NCBI GenBank assembly: GCA_022791475.1
Contig: JAAVZD010000057.1
Span: 1-8,351, forward strand
DNA length: 8,351 nucleotides
Direction: 5' to 3'
Origin: Clostridia bacterium
GTDB taxonomy: Bacteria > Bacillota_A > Clostridia > TANB77 > CAG-508
Position numbers and translations under genes: made by a program. The notes beneath the pieces are model-generated. The model was not told where the DNA came from and made no database searches. It saw only the letters and a list, made by a program, of their open reading frames with translations. Below are positions 1 through 7,000 of the stretch, one piece after another; the first letter of the stretch is position 1; every line of letters starts with the position of its first letter.

Positions 1-23
1 ATAGTGTGAAACAAGATAAAACA

Positions 24-55
24 GATGTAAGACCTATATTTCAAGGACTTACATC
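24..55. terminator. Hairpin, possible terminator of a gene ending left of the window
   Basis: GATGTAAG (24-31) pairs with CTTACATC (48-55). After one A-A mismatch, CC/GG extends the stem, leaving a loop of about 10 nt. The right side is followed by a moderately T-rich tail (GGTTATTTCTCTC). A frame ending in TGA at 7-9 would place this hairpin just after a stop codon, as expected of a terminator. The frame starting at position 3 stays open to a TAA at 102-104, so a coding role cannot be excluded. The hairpin itself is plain; its function is inferred. Confidence 0.4.
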
Positions 56-86
56 GGTTATTTCTCTCATTAACTGTCAAAGACAG

Positions 87-106
87 GATTTTAAAAGATT
101 TTAAAA
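87..106. repeat. Perfect 10-bp tandem repeat, two copies
   Basis: GATTTTAAAA occurs twice back to back (87-96 and 97-106). A short inverted repeat, CTGTC-AAA-GACAG, lies immediately upstream at 74-86. Function is unknown; it could be a curved AT-rich element or a slippage product. Confidence 0.6.
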
Positions 107-118
107 GAATTTAGCGAA

Positions 119-147
119 ATATGTCGAAATTATACAGAAAGTATGAT
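119..147 (+). promoter_or_regulatory. Weak candidate promoter with a TGTCGAA box
   Basis: TATGAT (142-147) resembles a -10 element. The -35 position about 17 bp upstream (119-124) is poor, but an exact TGTCGAA heptamer at 122-128 overlaps it. TGTCGAA is the published core of the Spo0A (0A) box in spore-forming Bacillota, and activator boxes overlapping a poor -35 are typical of Spo0A-activated sigma-A promoters. A single 7-mer match in AT-rich DNA can easily be chance, so this is a weak call. Transcription from here would run to the terminator at 241-280. Confidence 0.25.
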
Positions 148-172
148 AGTATATAAATGGTTGCTCAATGGT

Positions 173-200
173 AAGGGAATTTATAGAAGACAGTTCCCTT
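173..200. repeat. Short inverted repeat AAGGGAA/TTCCCTT
   Basis: AAGGGAA (173-179) and TTCCCTT (194-200) form a perfect 7-bp stem around a 14-nt loop. The sequence after it, tatttgtgtactattttt, is T-rich. It may be a weak terminator, or an internal hairpin of a short transcript that ends at the stronger terminator at 241-280. Confidence 0.4.
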
Positions 201-240
201 TATTTGTGTACTATTTTTGCATTTATAAGGCTTAAAAGTA

Positions 241-280
241 AAGCACCTTGTAAATCAACTGCTATTACAAGATGCTTTTT
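241..280. terminator. Strong intrinsic terminator, probably bidirectional
   Basis: Arms 241-253 (AAGCACCTTGTAA) and 265-277 (TTACAAGATGCTT) form a 13-bp stem whose only imperfect pair is a G-T type mismatch, with an 11-nt loop. On the plus strand it is followed by a T run (276-280). On the minus strand the far arm is followed by the T-rich stretch TACTTTTAA. The TAA stop codon of the minus-strand winged-helix gene (265-267) lies inside the stem, so the gene ends directly in its own terminator. Confidence 0.85.
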
Positions 281-1248
281 CCCTGCTTGATAGATTGGAT
301 GGTTTGAATAGTCTTACATTTTTCGGCAATATAATAGAATATTACATTACTGGTACAATAACTTTTTTCCCATTGCTCGATGGCTTGGTTTTTTTCCCAA
401 TGATTTAGGACTGCCGTGTGTACCATATTTGAAATCTGATAATATGTAGAGGCATATGTTGCTTCAGGAAAGAGATTTTTGTGCGGTATTGATGAAACGG
501 TTGGCAAACCGCCCCAAACGTCAGGAAAAATCTTCAGAAACATATCATCAATAATTTCAAAAGCAATTTGAGGTTTTTCATTAGTTAGATTGAACAAGGT
601 TTCTAACTGATAAAAATGATTTAATAACTGATCCAGGGTCTCCTGAATCCGTTTTACGATAATTTCGTTATTTAAGTGGTCGTAAATAGTCTGTAATGTT
701 AGAAGATATCCTTTAATTCTTAATGTACGAATATTATCAATAAATTTATTGTAGGCAGTATATAAAAGAGGATTTTCATCTATATTCATATGGTCGGTTA
801 GACAATCATCCAATTTTAAGAGCCAATTATCAGGATCGCATTTTTTAAAGTTATTAAGAGATAACAGAGCGTTTTTCAAAGCTTCATCACGTGCAGAGTT
901 AGAAAATTTAAGTATTTTCTTTGGCTTATCAGATGAAGATTCTTGCGCTTCTAAGTATGCAATGCCTATAGTACCCAACCGTAATTGCTTTTCTCGTCCT
1001 ACTTTTTCATCATGGATGAGGTGTGGATTAATTTCATTTATCCTCGAAAGCATATTTGAGAGACTATTTGGCGATTTCCCTAATCTAGCACTGAGAGATT
1101 TCGGAGTAAGGTTCGGAGAGCTGTGGAGGACATTTAAAATTTCACGATGACTTTTGGTCAACGTCCTATTGAGCTCATCCATAATGTTTTTATCTATACT
1201 GGTTTCTGATTCAAAAGTGTCAAATGAATAAGCGTTAGATTTCTCCAT
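265..1248 (-). CDS. Winged-helix (MarR-like wHTH) DNA-binding protein, probable transcriptional regulator
   Basis: This 327-aa protein is probably a cytoplasmic transcriptional regulator. Residues 31-70 read as a helix-turn-helix: a helix around SHREILNVL, then LTPKSLSARLGKSPNSLSN as the positioning and recognition helices. Residues 77-99 (LIHDEKVGREKQLRLGTIG) fit the beta-hairpin wing of MarR-like domains. From about 110 to 327 it appears all-helical with no motif I recognise; it is much longer than a simple MarR protein (about 150 aa), so this part may be a sensing or oligomerisation domain. The start is supported by AAAGGAG six bases before the ATG and by a good promoter upstream. It is divergent from the PRTase/HD-Hsp90 genes, with shared 7-bp motifs in the gap, so control of that operon is likely but inferred. 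No ligand is predicted. Confidence 0.85.
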   Translation of the reverse strand: MEKSNAYSFDTFESETSIDKNIMDELNRTLTKSHREILNVLHSSPNLTPKSLSARLGKSPNSLSNMLSRINEINPHLIHDEKVGREKQLRLGTIGIAYLEAQESSSDKPKKILKFSNSARDEALKNALLSLNNFKKCDPDNWLLKLDDCLTDHMNIDENPLLYTAYNKFIDNIRTLRIKGYLLTLQTIYDHLNNEIIVKRIQETLDQLLNHFYQLETLFNLTNEKPQIAFEIIDDMFLKIFPDVWGGLPTVSSIPHKNLFPEATYASTYYQISNMVHTAVLNHWEKNQAIEQWEKSYCTSNVIFYYIAEKCKTIQTIQSIKQGKSIL

Positions 1249-1281
1249 GGCTACTCCTTTCCTTGTAATAGATGTATAATT

Positions 1282-1310
1282 ACTATAACATTAATTTTTT
1301 GAGTGGTCAA
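1282..1310 (-). promoter_or_regulatory. Sigma-A-type promoter of the wHTH gene
   Basis: Read on the minus strand: TTGACC (-35, plus-strand positions 1305-1310), a 17-bp spacer, then TATAGT (-10, 1282-1287). Spacing is ideal and both boxes are close to consensus. It lies about 35 bp upstream of the ATG, just beyond the AAAGGAG ribosome binding site. Its -35 touches the inverted repeat at 1309-1334, which fits autoregulation. Confidence 0.75.
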
Positions 1311-1334
1311 GTGAACGAATGTTTCATTTCACTT
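1309..1334. promoter_or_regulatory. Inverted repeat AAGTGAA-N12-TTCACTT, candidate operator
   Basis: AAGTGAA (1309-1315) and TTCACTT (1328-1334) are perfect inverted half-sites separated by 12 bp. The left arm overlaps the -35 of the minus-strand wHTH promoter. The right arm lies beside a possible plus-strand -35 (TTGTGT, 1335-1340). Related TTCATTT heptamers occur at 1324-1330 (imperfect, TCATTTC) and 1344-1349. A protein bound here could affect transcription in both directions; the wHTH protein is the obvious candidate (inference). Confidence 0.5.
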
Positions 1335-1364
1335 TTGTGTAGTTCATTTTGTGAGGTGTAATAT
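1335..1364 (+). promoter_or_regulatory. Weak candidate promoter for the PRTase/HD-Hsp90 operon
   Basis: TTGTGT (1335-1340), 18 bp, TAATAT (1359-1364) is the best-spaced sigma-A-like pair reading toward the operon, but the -35 matches consensus at only three positions. Two alternatives exist. TATATT/TATTAT at 1403-1410 has no good -35. A consensus TTGACA at 1434-1439 has no -10 at normal spacing. The lack of one strong promoter suggests the operon needs activation or is normally quiet. Confidence 0.3.
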
Positions 1365-1386
1365 ATAAAGTGTAAGGTGAAGCGAA

Positions 1387-1421
1387 AGACAAGTATTCTG
1401 GCTATATTATGCTGCTTGTCT
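1387..1421. repeat. Inverted repeat AGACAAG/CTTGTCT around an AT-rich -10-like core
   Basis: AGACAAG (1387-1393) and CTTGTCT (1415-1421) are perfect 7-bp arms around a 21-bp interior containing TATATTAT (1403-1410). It may be an operator or a 5'-leader hairpin of the operon mRNA. No T run follows, so it is not an obvious terminator. Confidence 0.4.
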
Positions 1422-1450
1422 GGGGTGAAAGCATTGACAATACGCCATGA

Positions 1451-1464
1451 AAGTGATAAGTGAA
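1451..1464 (+). promoter_or_regulatory. Tandem AAGTGAT-AAGTGAA half-sites upstream of the operon
   Basis: AAGTGAT (1451-1457) is followed directly by AAGTGAA (1458-1464). The second is identical to the half-site at 1309-1315 and is the complement of the arm at 1328-1334. The repeats lie 30-43 bp before the first gene's start codon and just downstream of the isolated TTGACA at 1434-1439, a position where bound protein could block or modulate transcription. Confidence 0.4.
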
Positions 1465-1493
1465 ATATATAAATTTAAAATTAGGGATGGTGT

Positions 1494-3359
1494 ATGATGA
1501 ATAGCTGGGAACAGTTCATAAATACTACATGTGGGGCAAAGCTGAAGTATTTTTTGGTGAAGTTAAATAATGAGATATGGGATGTGAATAATAACCCCTC
1601 TAAAAAGAACGCAGTGCTCTTGCTGAATACCCGAAAGGGGTATTGGATCTATAAAGTGTTTGAGAAAAATACTAAAAATGCCCATAAAATAGAGTTATAT
1701 AGTGACAGATACGTCAGAAAGATTGTCGATATTTCACGATTGAAAGATAAATTCATCTATTTAGTGGATGATTCATTATCTCAAGGTGCAAGTCTGTTGG
1801 AAACATTTTATTTGTTAATAGGATTAGGGATTGAGCCGAAAATGATTTTTCCGCTTGTATTTGCGATGTCTTTAGAAGTAGATATTGAGAAGAAAGTAGA
1901 GATTGCCAGACAAGCGGGGCAAGAGGAGGAAGTTTGGTTTTGGGAGAAATTGAATTATTTTATCCATATGTCAGATGATGGGATAGGTGAACTATGCATG
2001 AAACAGACGAAAGTACTGCAGAAGCAAGGGATACCATTTGTGATTGACCTGCCATTCTTACATGATAGTAAAACAGACGATGAGGAGATGGATTTTCGGA
2101 TTCGATTAACCCAAAAGCAGTTTGAGAGGCTGAAAAATGGAAATGAAAGTTGGAGGTTTCACGAGAATTTTTACAAATTTAATGAAGAAGAAATATTTCC
2201 AAGTTTCATTTTTCAGATGAAAGATTGTGAATTATTCCAAATTACGTCCCAGTTTGCAGTTGATTTTGTGATGGAGGGAATATACGTAAAGAAGGAAGAA
2301 GATGACATTGAGATTATATTGATACCATTTGCTATTTTGCGTTCTATGGATAAAGAGTATCTTTGCAAATTATGGGAGAGCTTGTTTTGGGATTGTAAAA
2401 ATACTGAATATACAAAAAACATACAAAAGATAACAGATAAAAGTGCGCTAAAAAACATATTGAGAGGTAAATATAGGGAATGTGTTTATTTTTTGAGTAT
2501 GTACATTGCAGAATGTTTTTGCAATTATATGAAGATTGAAAGTGGCGTCGAACTGGTATATAATTATCTCATCATGAAAGACCATTATTCACAGGATTTT
2601 ATCAATATTGTACATGAATTATACAAAAAGATGAAGGATAATCCGAGAATCATATATGAAAGACTTAAAATGATGGAAGGATTGCAAAATAAAGAGTTAG
2701 AAAATGTAAGAAGAATATCTAGTCTTTATGAAAAGATAGAAAAGCCTTATAATGAAGATAAAGCATATACCATGATCAATGCACTACTTACTGAAAAGAA
2801 AGATAGATATTTAGAATGGCGTAAAAATCCTTGCGGTAAAAAGATAGATACGGTAGTATCATTGGAAGAAATAGAAGCGCTTATATGTAATAAGTTTGTC
2901 TTTAAAAGTAGAGATGAGGAAAAGTACGCCTTAACAAGGACTATTGTTACAATGTTAAACTTGAGTATGTGCAGCAATAAATTAACTATGGAGGAAGACG
3001 GTATTAAGAGGGGGTTCCGATATGGAGAAAATAGTGATTTGTTTTTGCCATTTTTTAACCTATACTATTATTGGGCTGTAATGTTGTATGTTACAAAGAT
3101 TGGTATTGAAAAAGCAAGGTTGTGTTACGATGATTTTTCTGAAGCATTTGAAAAATGGATATTTAAAGATGAATTTTTAAGAAATGAAATCAATCAAGAC
3201 ATTTTAGAAAATAATAGGAAATATTTTAAGAAGGCTTTGAAAAATAAGTCCTCGCTTTACAATAAATCCAGTATTCTTGAGTCTTATTATCATAATGAAT
3301 TAGGGGAAATTCGTATGCAATATATGCATAAGATTGAAGAATTCGTGGTGAATTATTAA
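1494..3359 (+). CDS. Phosphoribosyltransferase-like (ComF-type, PRTase-CE-like) conflict-system protein
   Basis: A 621-aa protein whose N-terminal quarter resembles a type I phosphoribosyltransferase. Residues 88-101 (IYLVDDSLSQGASL) match the PRPP-binding loop consensus: hydrophobic strand, D92-D93, S96, G98 and S100. A variable stretch with SDRYVRKIVDIS (70-81) precedes it. Type I PRTases use this loop to bind 5-phosphoribosyl-1-pyrophosphate. Residues from about 200 to 621 are helix-rich with no motif I recognise, and the protein is about three times longer than a housekeeping PRTase, arguing against a simple salvage enzyme. The start is the first of two adjacent ATGs, with AGGGATGG just upstream. 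It is first of three genes with gaps of about 20 bp. PRTase-CE proteins are, as I recall, described in NTP-dependent conflict systems alongside HD-CE proteins; effector or signal-enzyme function is inferred. Confidence 0.7.
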   Translation: MMNSWEQFINTTCGAKLKYFLVKLNNEIWDVNNNPSKKNAVLLLNTRKGYWIYKVFEKNTKNAHKIELYSDRYVRKIVDISRLKDKFIYLVDDSLSQGASLLETFYLLIGLGIEPKMIFPLVFAMSLEVDIEKKVEIARQAGQEEEVWFWEKLNYFIHMSDDGIGELCMKQTKVLQKQGIPFVIDLPFLHDSKTDDEEMDFRIRLTQKQFERLKNGNESWRFHENFYKFNEEEIFPSFIFQMKDCELFQITSQFAVDFVMEGIYVKKEEDDIEIILIPFAILRSMDKEYLCKLWESLFWDCKNTEYTKNIQKITDKSALKNILRGKYRECVYFLSMYIAECFCNYMKIESGVELVYNYLIMKDHYSQDFINIVHELYKKMKDNPRIIYERLKMMEGLQNKELENVRRISSLYEKIEKPYNEDKAYTMINALLTEKKDRYLEWRKNPCGKKIDTVVSLEEIEALICNKFVFKSRDEEKYALTRTIVTMLNLSMCSNKLTMEEDGIKRGFRYGENSDLFLPFFNLYYYWAVMLYVTKIGIEKARLCYDDFSEAFEKWIFKDEFLRNEINQDILENNRKYFKKALKNKSSLYNKSSILESYYHNELGEIRMQYMHKIEEFVVNY

Positions 3360-3379
3360 TTCGCAGAGTAGGGGAAGAA

Positions 3380-4003
3380 ATGGACACAAGAGACAAAGTT
3401 GCAGTTTGGATTGCAGAATATGACCGGAGCATGATAGCAATGATCAAGGAGGGAGGAGCTAGGAAGGATAGTCGGAGAATTATATTAGATATATACATGT
3501 TTGAAAAGTGTATTTATTGTACAGAGATTGGCGAGATTGGCGATAGGTTTCATTCAAAAGCCTTGGAAGACATTTCAAGAGAAGTAAAAAAATATGTGAC
3601 GAAAGAAAAATTTAGAGATAGATTTATTATACATTCAATAAAAGAGCCTAAGGAAAAGATTAAGTTTAATACACATGTTTTCTTTGAAATACCCATTTTG
3701 GCATTGCAAGACAGTGTAGAAAATATGGAGTTTATACATCATTTTATTACATTACAGTACTTGACGGTACAATGGTTCAGGATGCAAAGTGGAAAAGATG
3801 TTGAGAAGCAGATAGATTCAGAAGAATTGACGGAATTGGAGAATAATCTTGGAGGCGCTTGGATGGAAAGAATTATAGAGATTCACAAAAAAGGAATGCC
3901 CAAAAAGTTAGGGGATTGTACACAGCTCCGTTGTATTTGTCTGCGTGGACTGGAATGGCTGGAAATGCAGAGAAGGCAGGGGAATTTAGTTAATACAGAT
4001 TAG
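3380..4003 (+). CDS. Uncharacterised 207-aa protein of the PRTase/HD-Hsp90 operon
   Basis: I do not recognise this protein. It is 207 aa, mixed alpha/beta in appearance, with no signal peptide and no membrane segment, so probably cytoplasmic. Visible points are Cys44 and Cys47 (KCIYC), EIGEIG at 49-54 encoded by a perfect 9-bp tandem duplication (3524-3541), a His pair at 120-121 in an aromatic segment, and a C-terminal stretch with C180, C185 and C187. Four or five cysteines could suggest metal binding, but the spacing is not a standard zinc motif. The ATG follows GGGGAAG at close spacing. It begins 20 bp after the PRTase-like gene and ends 19 bp before the HD-Hsp90 gene, so all three are probably co-transcribed. 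An adaptor or regulatory partner role is inferred from position only. Confidence 0.75.
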   Translation: MDTRDKVAVWIAEYDRSMIAMIKEGGARKDSRRIILDIYMFEKCIYCTEIGEIGDRFHSKALEDISREVKKYVTKEKFRDRFIIHSIKEPKEKIKFNTHVFFEIPILALQDSVENMEFIHHFITLQYLTVQWFRMQSGKDVEKQIDSEELTELENNLGGAWMERIIEIHKKGMPKKLGDCTQLRCICLRGLEWLEMQRRQGNLVNTD

Positions 4004-4022
4004 AGAAAGAGTCGTAAATGCT

Positions 4023-7000
4023 ATGATGAGGGATGGAGAAGGATTTCTGAATGCTTCTCAGGCAGATACATATATTGAGAAATGTTTTGAGATAAAATGT
4101 CAGGAATTTAAAATAGGGAATCATCTGATAAATGAGTGGAGGGAAGATAAGAAATACTACTGTTCTTTTACAGATACAACAGTGTTTGACTTTCAGCATT
4201 ACAGTATGCACGATAGATCACATTCTGTTAATATTTTGCATAATATTAAAATGATCTTAGGAAAAGAGAGAGTAGAAATGCTTTCGGTGAGCGACTTGTG
4301 GCTGTTATTGGAAAGCGCTTATTGTCATGATATTGGTATGGCAATTACCTATGAGGAGCTGTGTGATATATGGGAACAGTCGGAGTTTAAGGAATTTATA
4401 AAAAAATCAATGAATTCTAAATCGGAAGATACGAGAAAGATAGCTTATATCTATACAAAATTGGATGAGATTGTAAGGAACCGTTCAGAATTTGTGAGAG
4501 CCGCTAATGCCGATGAGCCGAATGAATTTATAAAAGAATTTGATAACCTTTTGGATCAGGAATGCTGGGCAGTTATTGCACAGCGTTATATTATGCTATT
4601 GTATACTGAGTTTATACGGAGCAGACATACAGAACGTTCAGGAGGATTTATCCGTGGTTATGGACGTAAAAAAGACAGGAGCCGCATGTATGAAATTGTA
4701 GCACAGATTTCTATATTGCATGGAGAGGAATTTGAGAAAGTATACAGCATGGTAAAACAGGAAGATAATGGGTTTAGCTGTGATCATATGCACCCTCAGT
4801 TTGCGGCTGTGATGATTCGCCTTGGTGATCTCCTGGATATGGACAGTAACCGTTTTAATACCCGTATGCTGAATCATATGGGAATGATCCCTGTAGAGAG
4901 CCAGCTCCATATACAGAAACATAAAGCAATGACACATCTTTCTTATACAGAGGAAGGAATATCGGCGGTTGCAAAATCTGAAGATTTTCAAGTGTGTAAA
5001 ACTGTGAATCAATGGTTTTCCTGGATTGAGGAAGAAACGGTACATCTTATCTGTTCTTGGAATTTGATTGTTCCGAAAGAATTATATGGATGTCGGATGA
5101 ATAAATGTGATCTGAAAATATACTATAAAGATGAATTGTTCGATGCTAATAAGCAGACTAATTTTCAGGCAGATCCTGTCGGAATATTTGAGATGTTGAT
5201 AGGAAATAACATTTATAAAACTCGTCTGGAGTTTATCAGGGAGTATCTGCAGAATGCACTGGATGCTTCAAAGATGAAGTTATGGCTGTGGCTTAAAGAA
5301 CAGAAATCGTTGTTGAAAATGTATCCTCCAGAGGACATCACACCTTTTGACATTAACTCCGACGTATATGAGCAGAACAGGATTGAAATGGAGTTTAAGA
5401 TTAATTGGGAAAAACAGGAAATTCTTTTTTCAATACAAGATCATGGGATTGGGATGGAAGAAAAATGTATATCTACACTTTCAGTTGTGGCTGGCAATCA
5501 TTGGAAAAGCCGTAAGGAGTATGCAGATGAAATAGAAAAAATGCCTGTATGGCTTAGACCAACTGGAGGATTTGGAATTGGAATCCAATCTGCTTTTATG
5601 CTTACAGATGCAGTTGTTTTTATTACTAAGTCGGAAAAAGAACCAAGAGGCAAAAAGATTGTAATTGAAAGTAAGAAAAAAGGCGGGAAGGTTTCTGAAT
5701 ATTCAGATAGCGATGCAAAAAATGGAACCCGTGTTGAGGTATATATTAATCTTGGTTTGTTTTTGCGGGAGCTCCAGGAAAAAAAGAAGTTTTTCGGCTT
5801 GGATGAGAGAATAGAAAGAAATATTTATGACTGCCAAGAGTTGCCAAAAGTTTTGCTGGATATAATGGAACGCTACATTTCTGAGATGGCAATTTATTCT
5901 TTGATTCCTGTTTACCTAGAATGCGATAATGAGGCTGAACGGAGAGTGGGGATGGGGTGGCTTCCTACTCCTTCTGTTAATTTGGAGAAAGTTGGCAGGA
6001 ATGTTGTTAATTCTGTGAAAATAGGTAATGAGAGTTGGAATATAAAAAGTTTTGTATATGATGATACAATGGTTTTATGGGATAATAAAGATTATATTAT
6101 GTCTATTTTGACTTTAGATGGAGACATAAATCAATCTAAATGTTATTATAAGGGAATTATTATCCGTGATGAGGCGATAGAGACGAACGAACCATTTTCG
6201 ATAGAGACGATATATTATGGGGATAATGTGACTCATTATTTGTCAGTAAGCAGAGATTGTTTTATTGGTGATATGAGGAATAAGCACCGGAAGAATTTAT
6301 ATATTTTAAAAATATTATATGCTTCATTATTTATTAATTATTTTAATGAATTTACGGATTGTGAGAACCGGCAGAAAGAAATAAAAAAAGTGCTTACCTG
6401 GTACTATTTAGGAGTCGTTAGCGTAAATGCAGGAAAACTCAGTAAAATTAAAAAGCAGGTTAGTAGTGAAAACTTTTTTTTAATTATGGACTTGGATAAA
6501 AAGGCAGCTATGAGGAAGGCTGTGAAAGAAGCAGAGATTTATAAGTGCGAGGAAATTGAAAATATAATTTTTAAAAATGGATTTTTTAAAGAAGAAAAAA
6601 AGAATATGAATGAAGTATTAAAAGATATTAGAGAAAAAGAATGTTTCTTCTTTGCCGGTGCAGACGATGATAGAGAATTCGATATAGATATGGGATTGTT
6701 CAGGGTAGATTGTCGATATATTGTGGACAATTATGTAAATAATGGGAAAAATCCTGAATTTAATACCGAGAGTGATGAAATGATTTGGAAATTAACTAAT
6801 GAGAATTCTTATATTGTAATTGATCCGGAGGTATGTGATGTTTTAAATGAATATGTTAATAATTATGAACATGGCAGGCGTGTATCCTATTTGAAAATCA
6901 AGGAAAATGGGAAGCTTTATTTGAATATTGTATGTGTGGAAAAGAAAAAAGGGAGTAGAAGAAATGGTACATCTAAAATAGGAGATGATATAAAAAAGAC

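Noticed and set aside
3..104. Short plus-strand frame open from the left edge, as the possible end of an upstream gene
   Set aside because: It contains the 24-55 hairpin and the 10-bp tandem repeat, has no recognisable motif, and the adjacent frame stops at 7-9. It is too weak to annotate.
962..1150. 62-codon plus-strand frame opposite the wHTH gene
   Set aside because: It is antisense to the DNA-binding domain of the wHTH protein, and its composition is explained by that gene.
1434..1471. TTGACA with downstream TATATA as the operon promoter
   Set aside because: The spacing is about 26 bp, far outside the sigma-A range; at 17-18 bp the sequence is TAAGTG or AAGTGA, poor as a -10.
3226..3498. 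90-codon minus-strand frame across the junction of the first two operon genes
   Set aside because: It overlaps two well-supported plus-strand genes, has no recognisable protein character and no clear ribosome binding site.
4638..5045. 135-codon open frame on the minus strand
   Set aside because: It lies wholly inside the HD-coding part of the large plus-strand gene. It is rich in His, Phe and Cys as expected of an antisense shadow, and no ribosome binding site or domain was recognised.
5347..5535. 62-codon plus-strand frame inside the ATPase domain
   Set aside because: It is an out-of-frame reading of the region encoding the intact G1 box; no frameshift is needed to explain the main gene.
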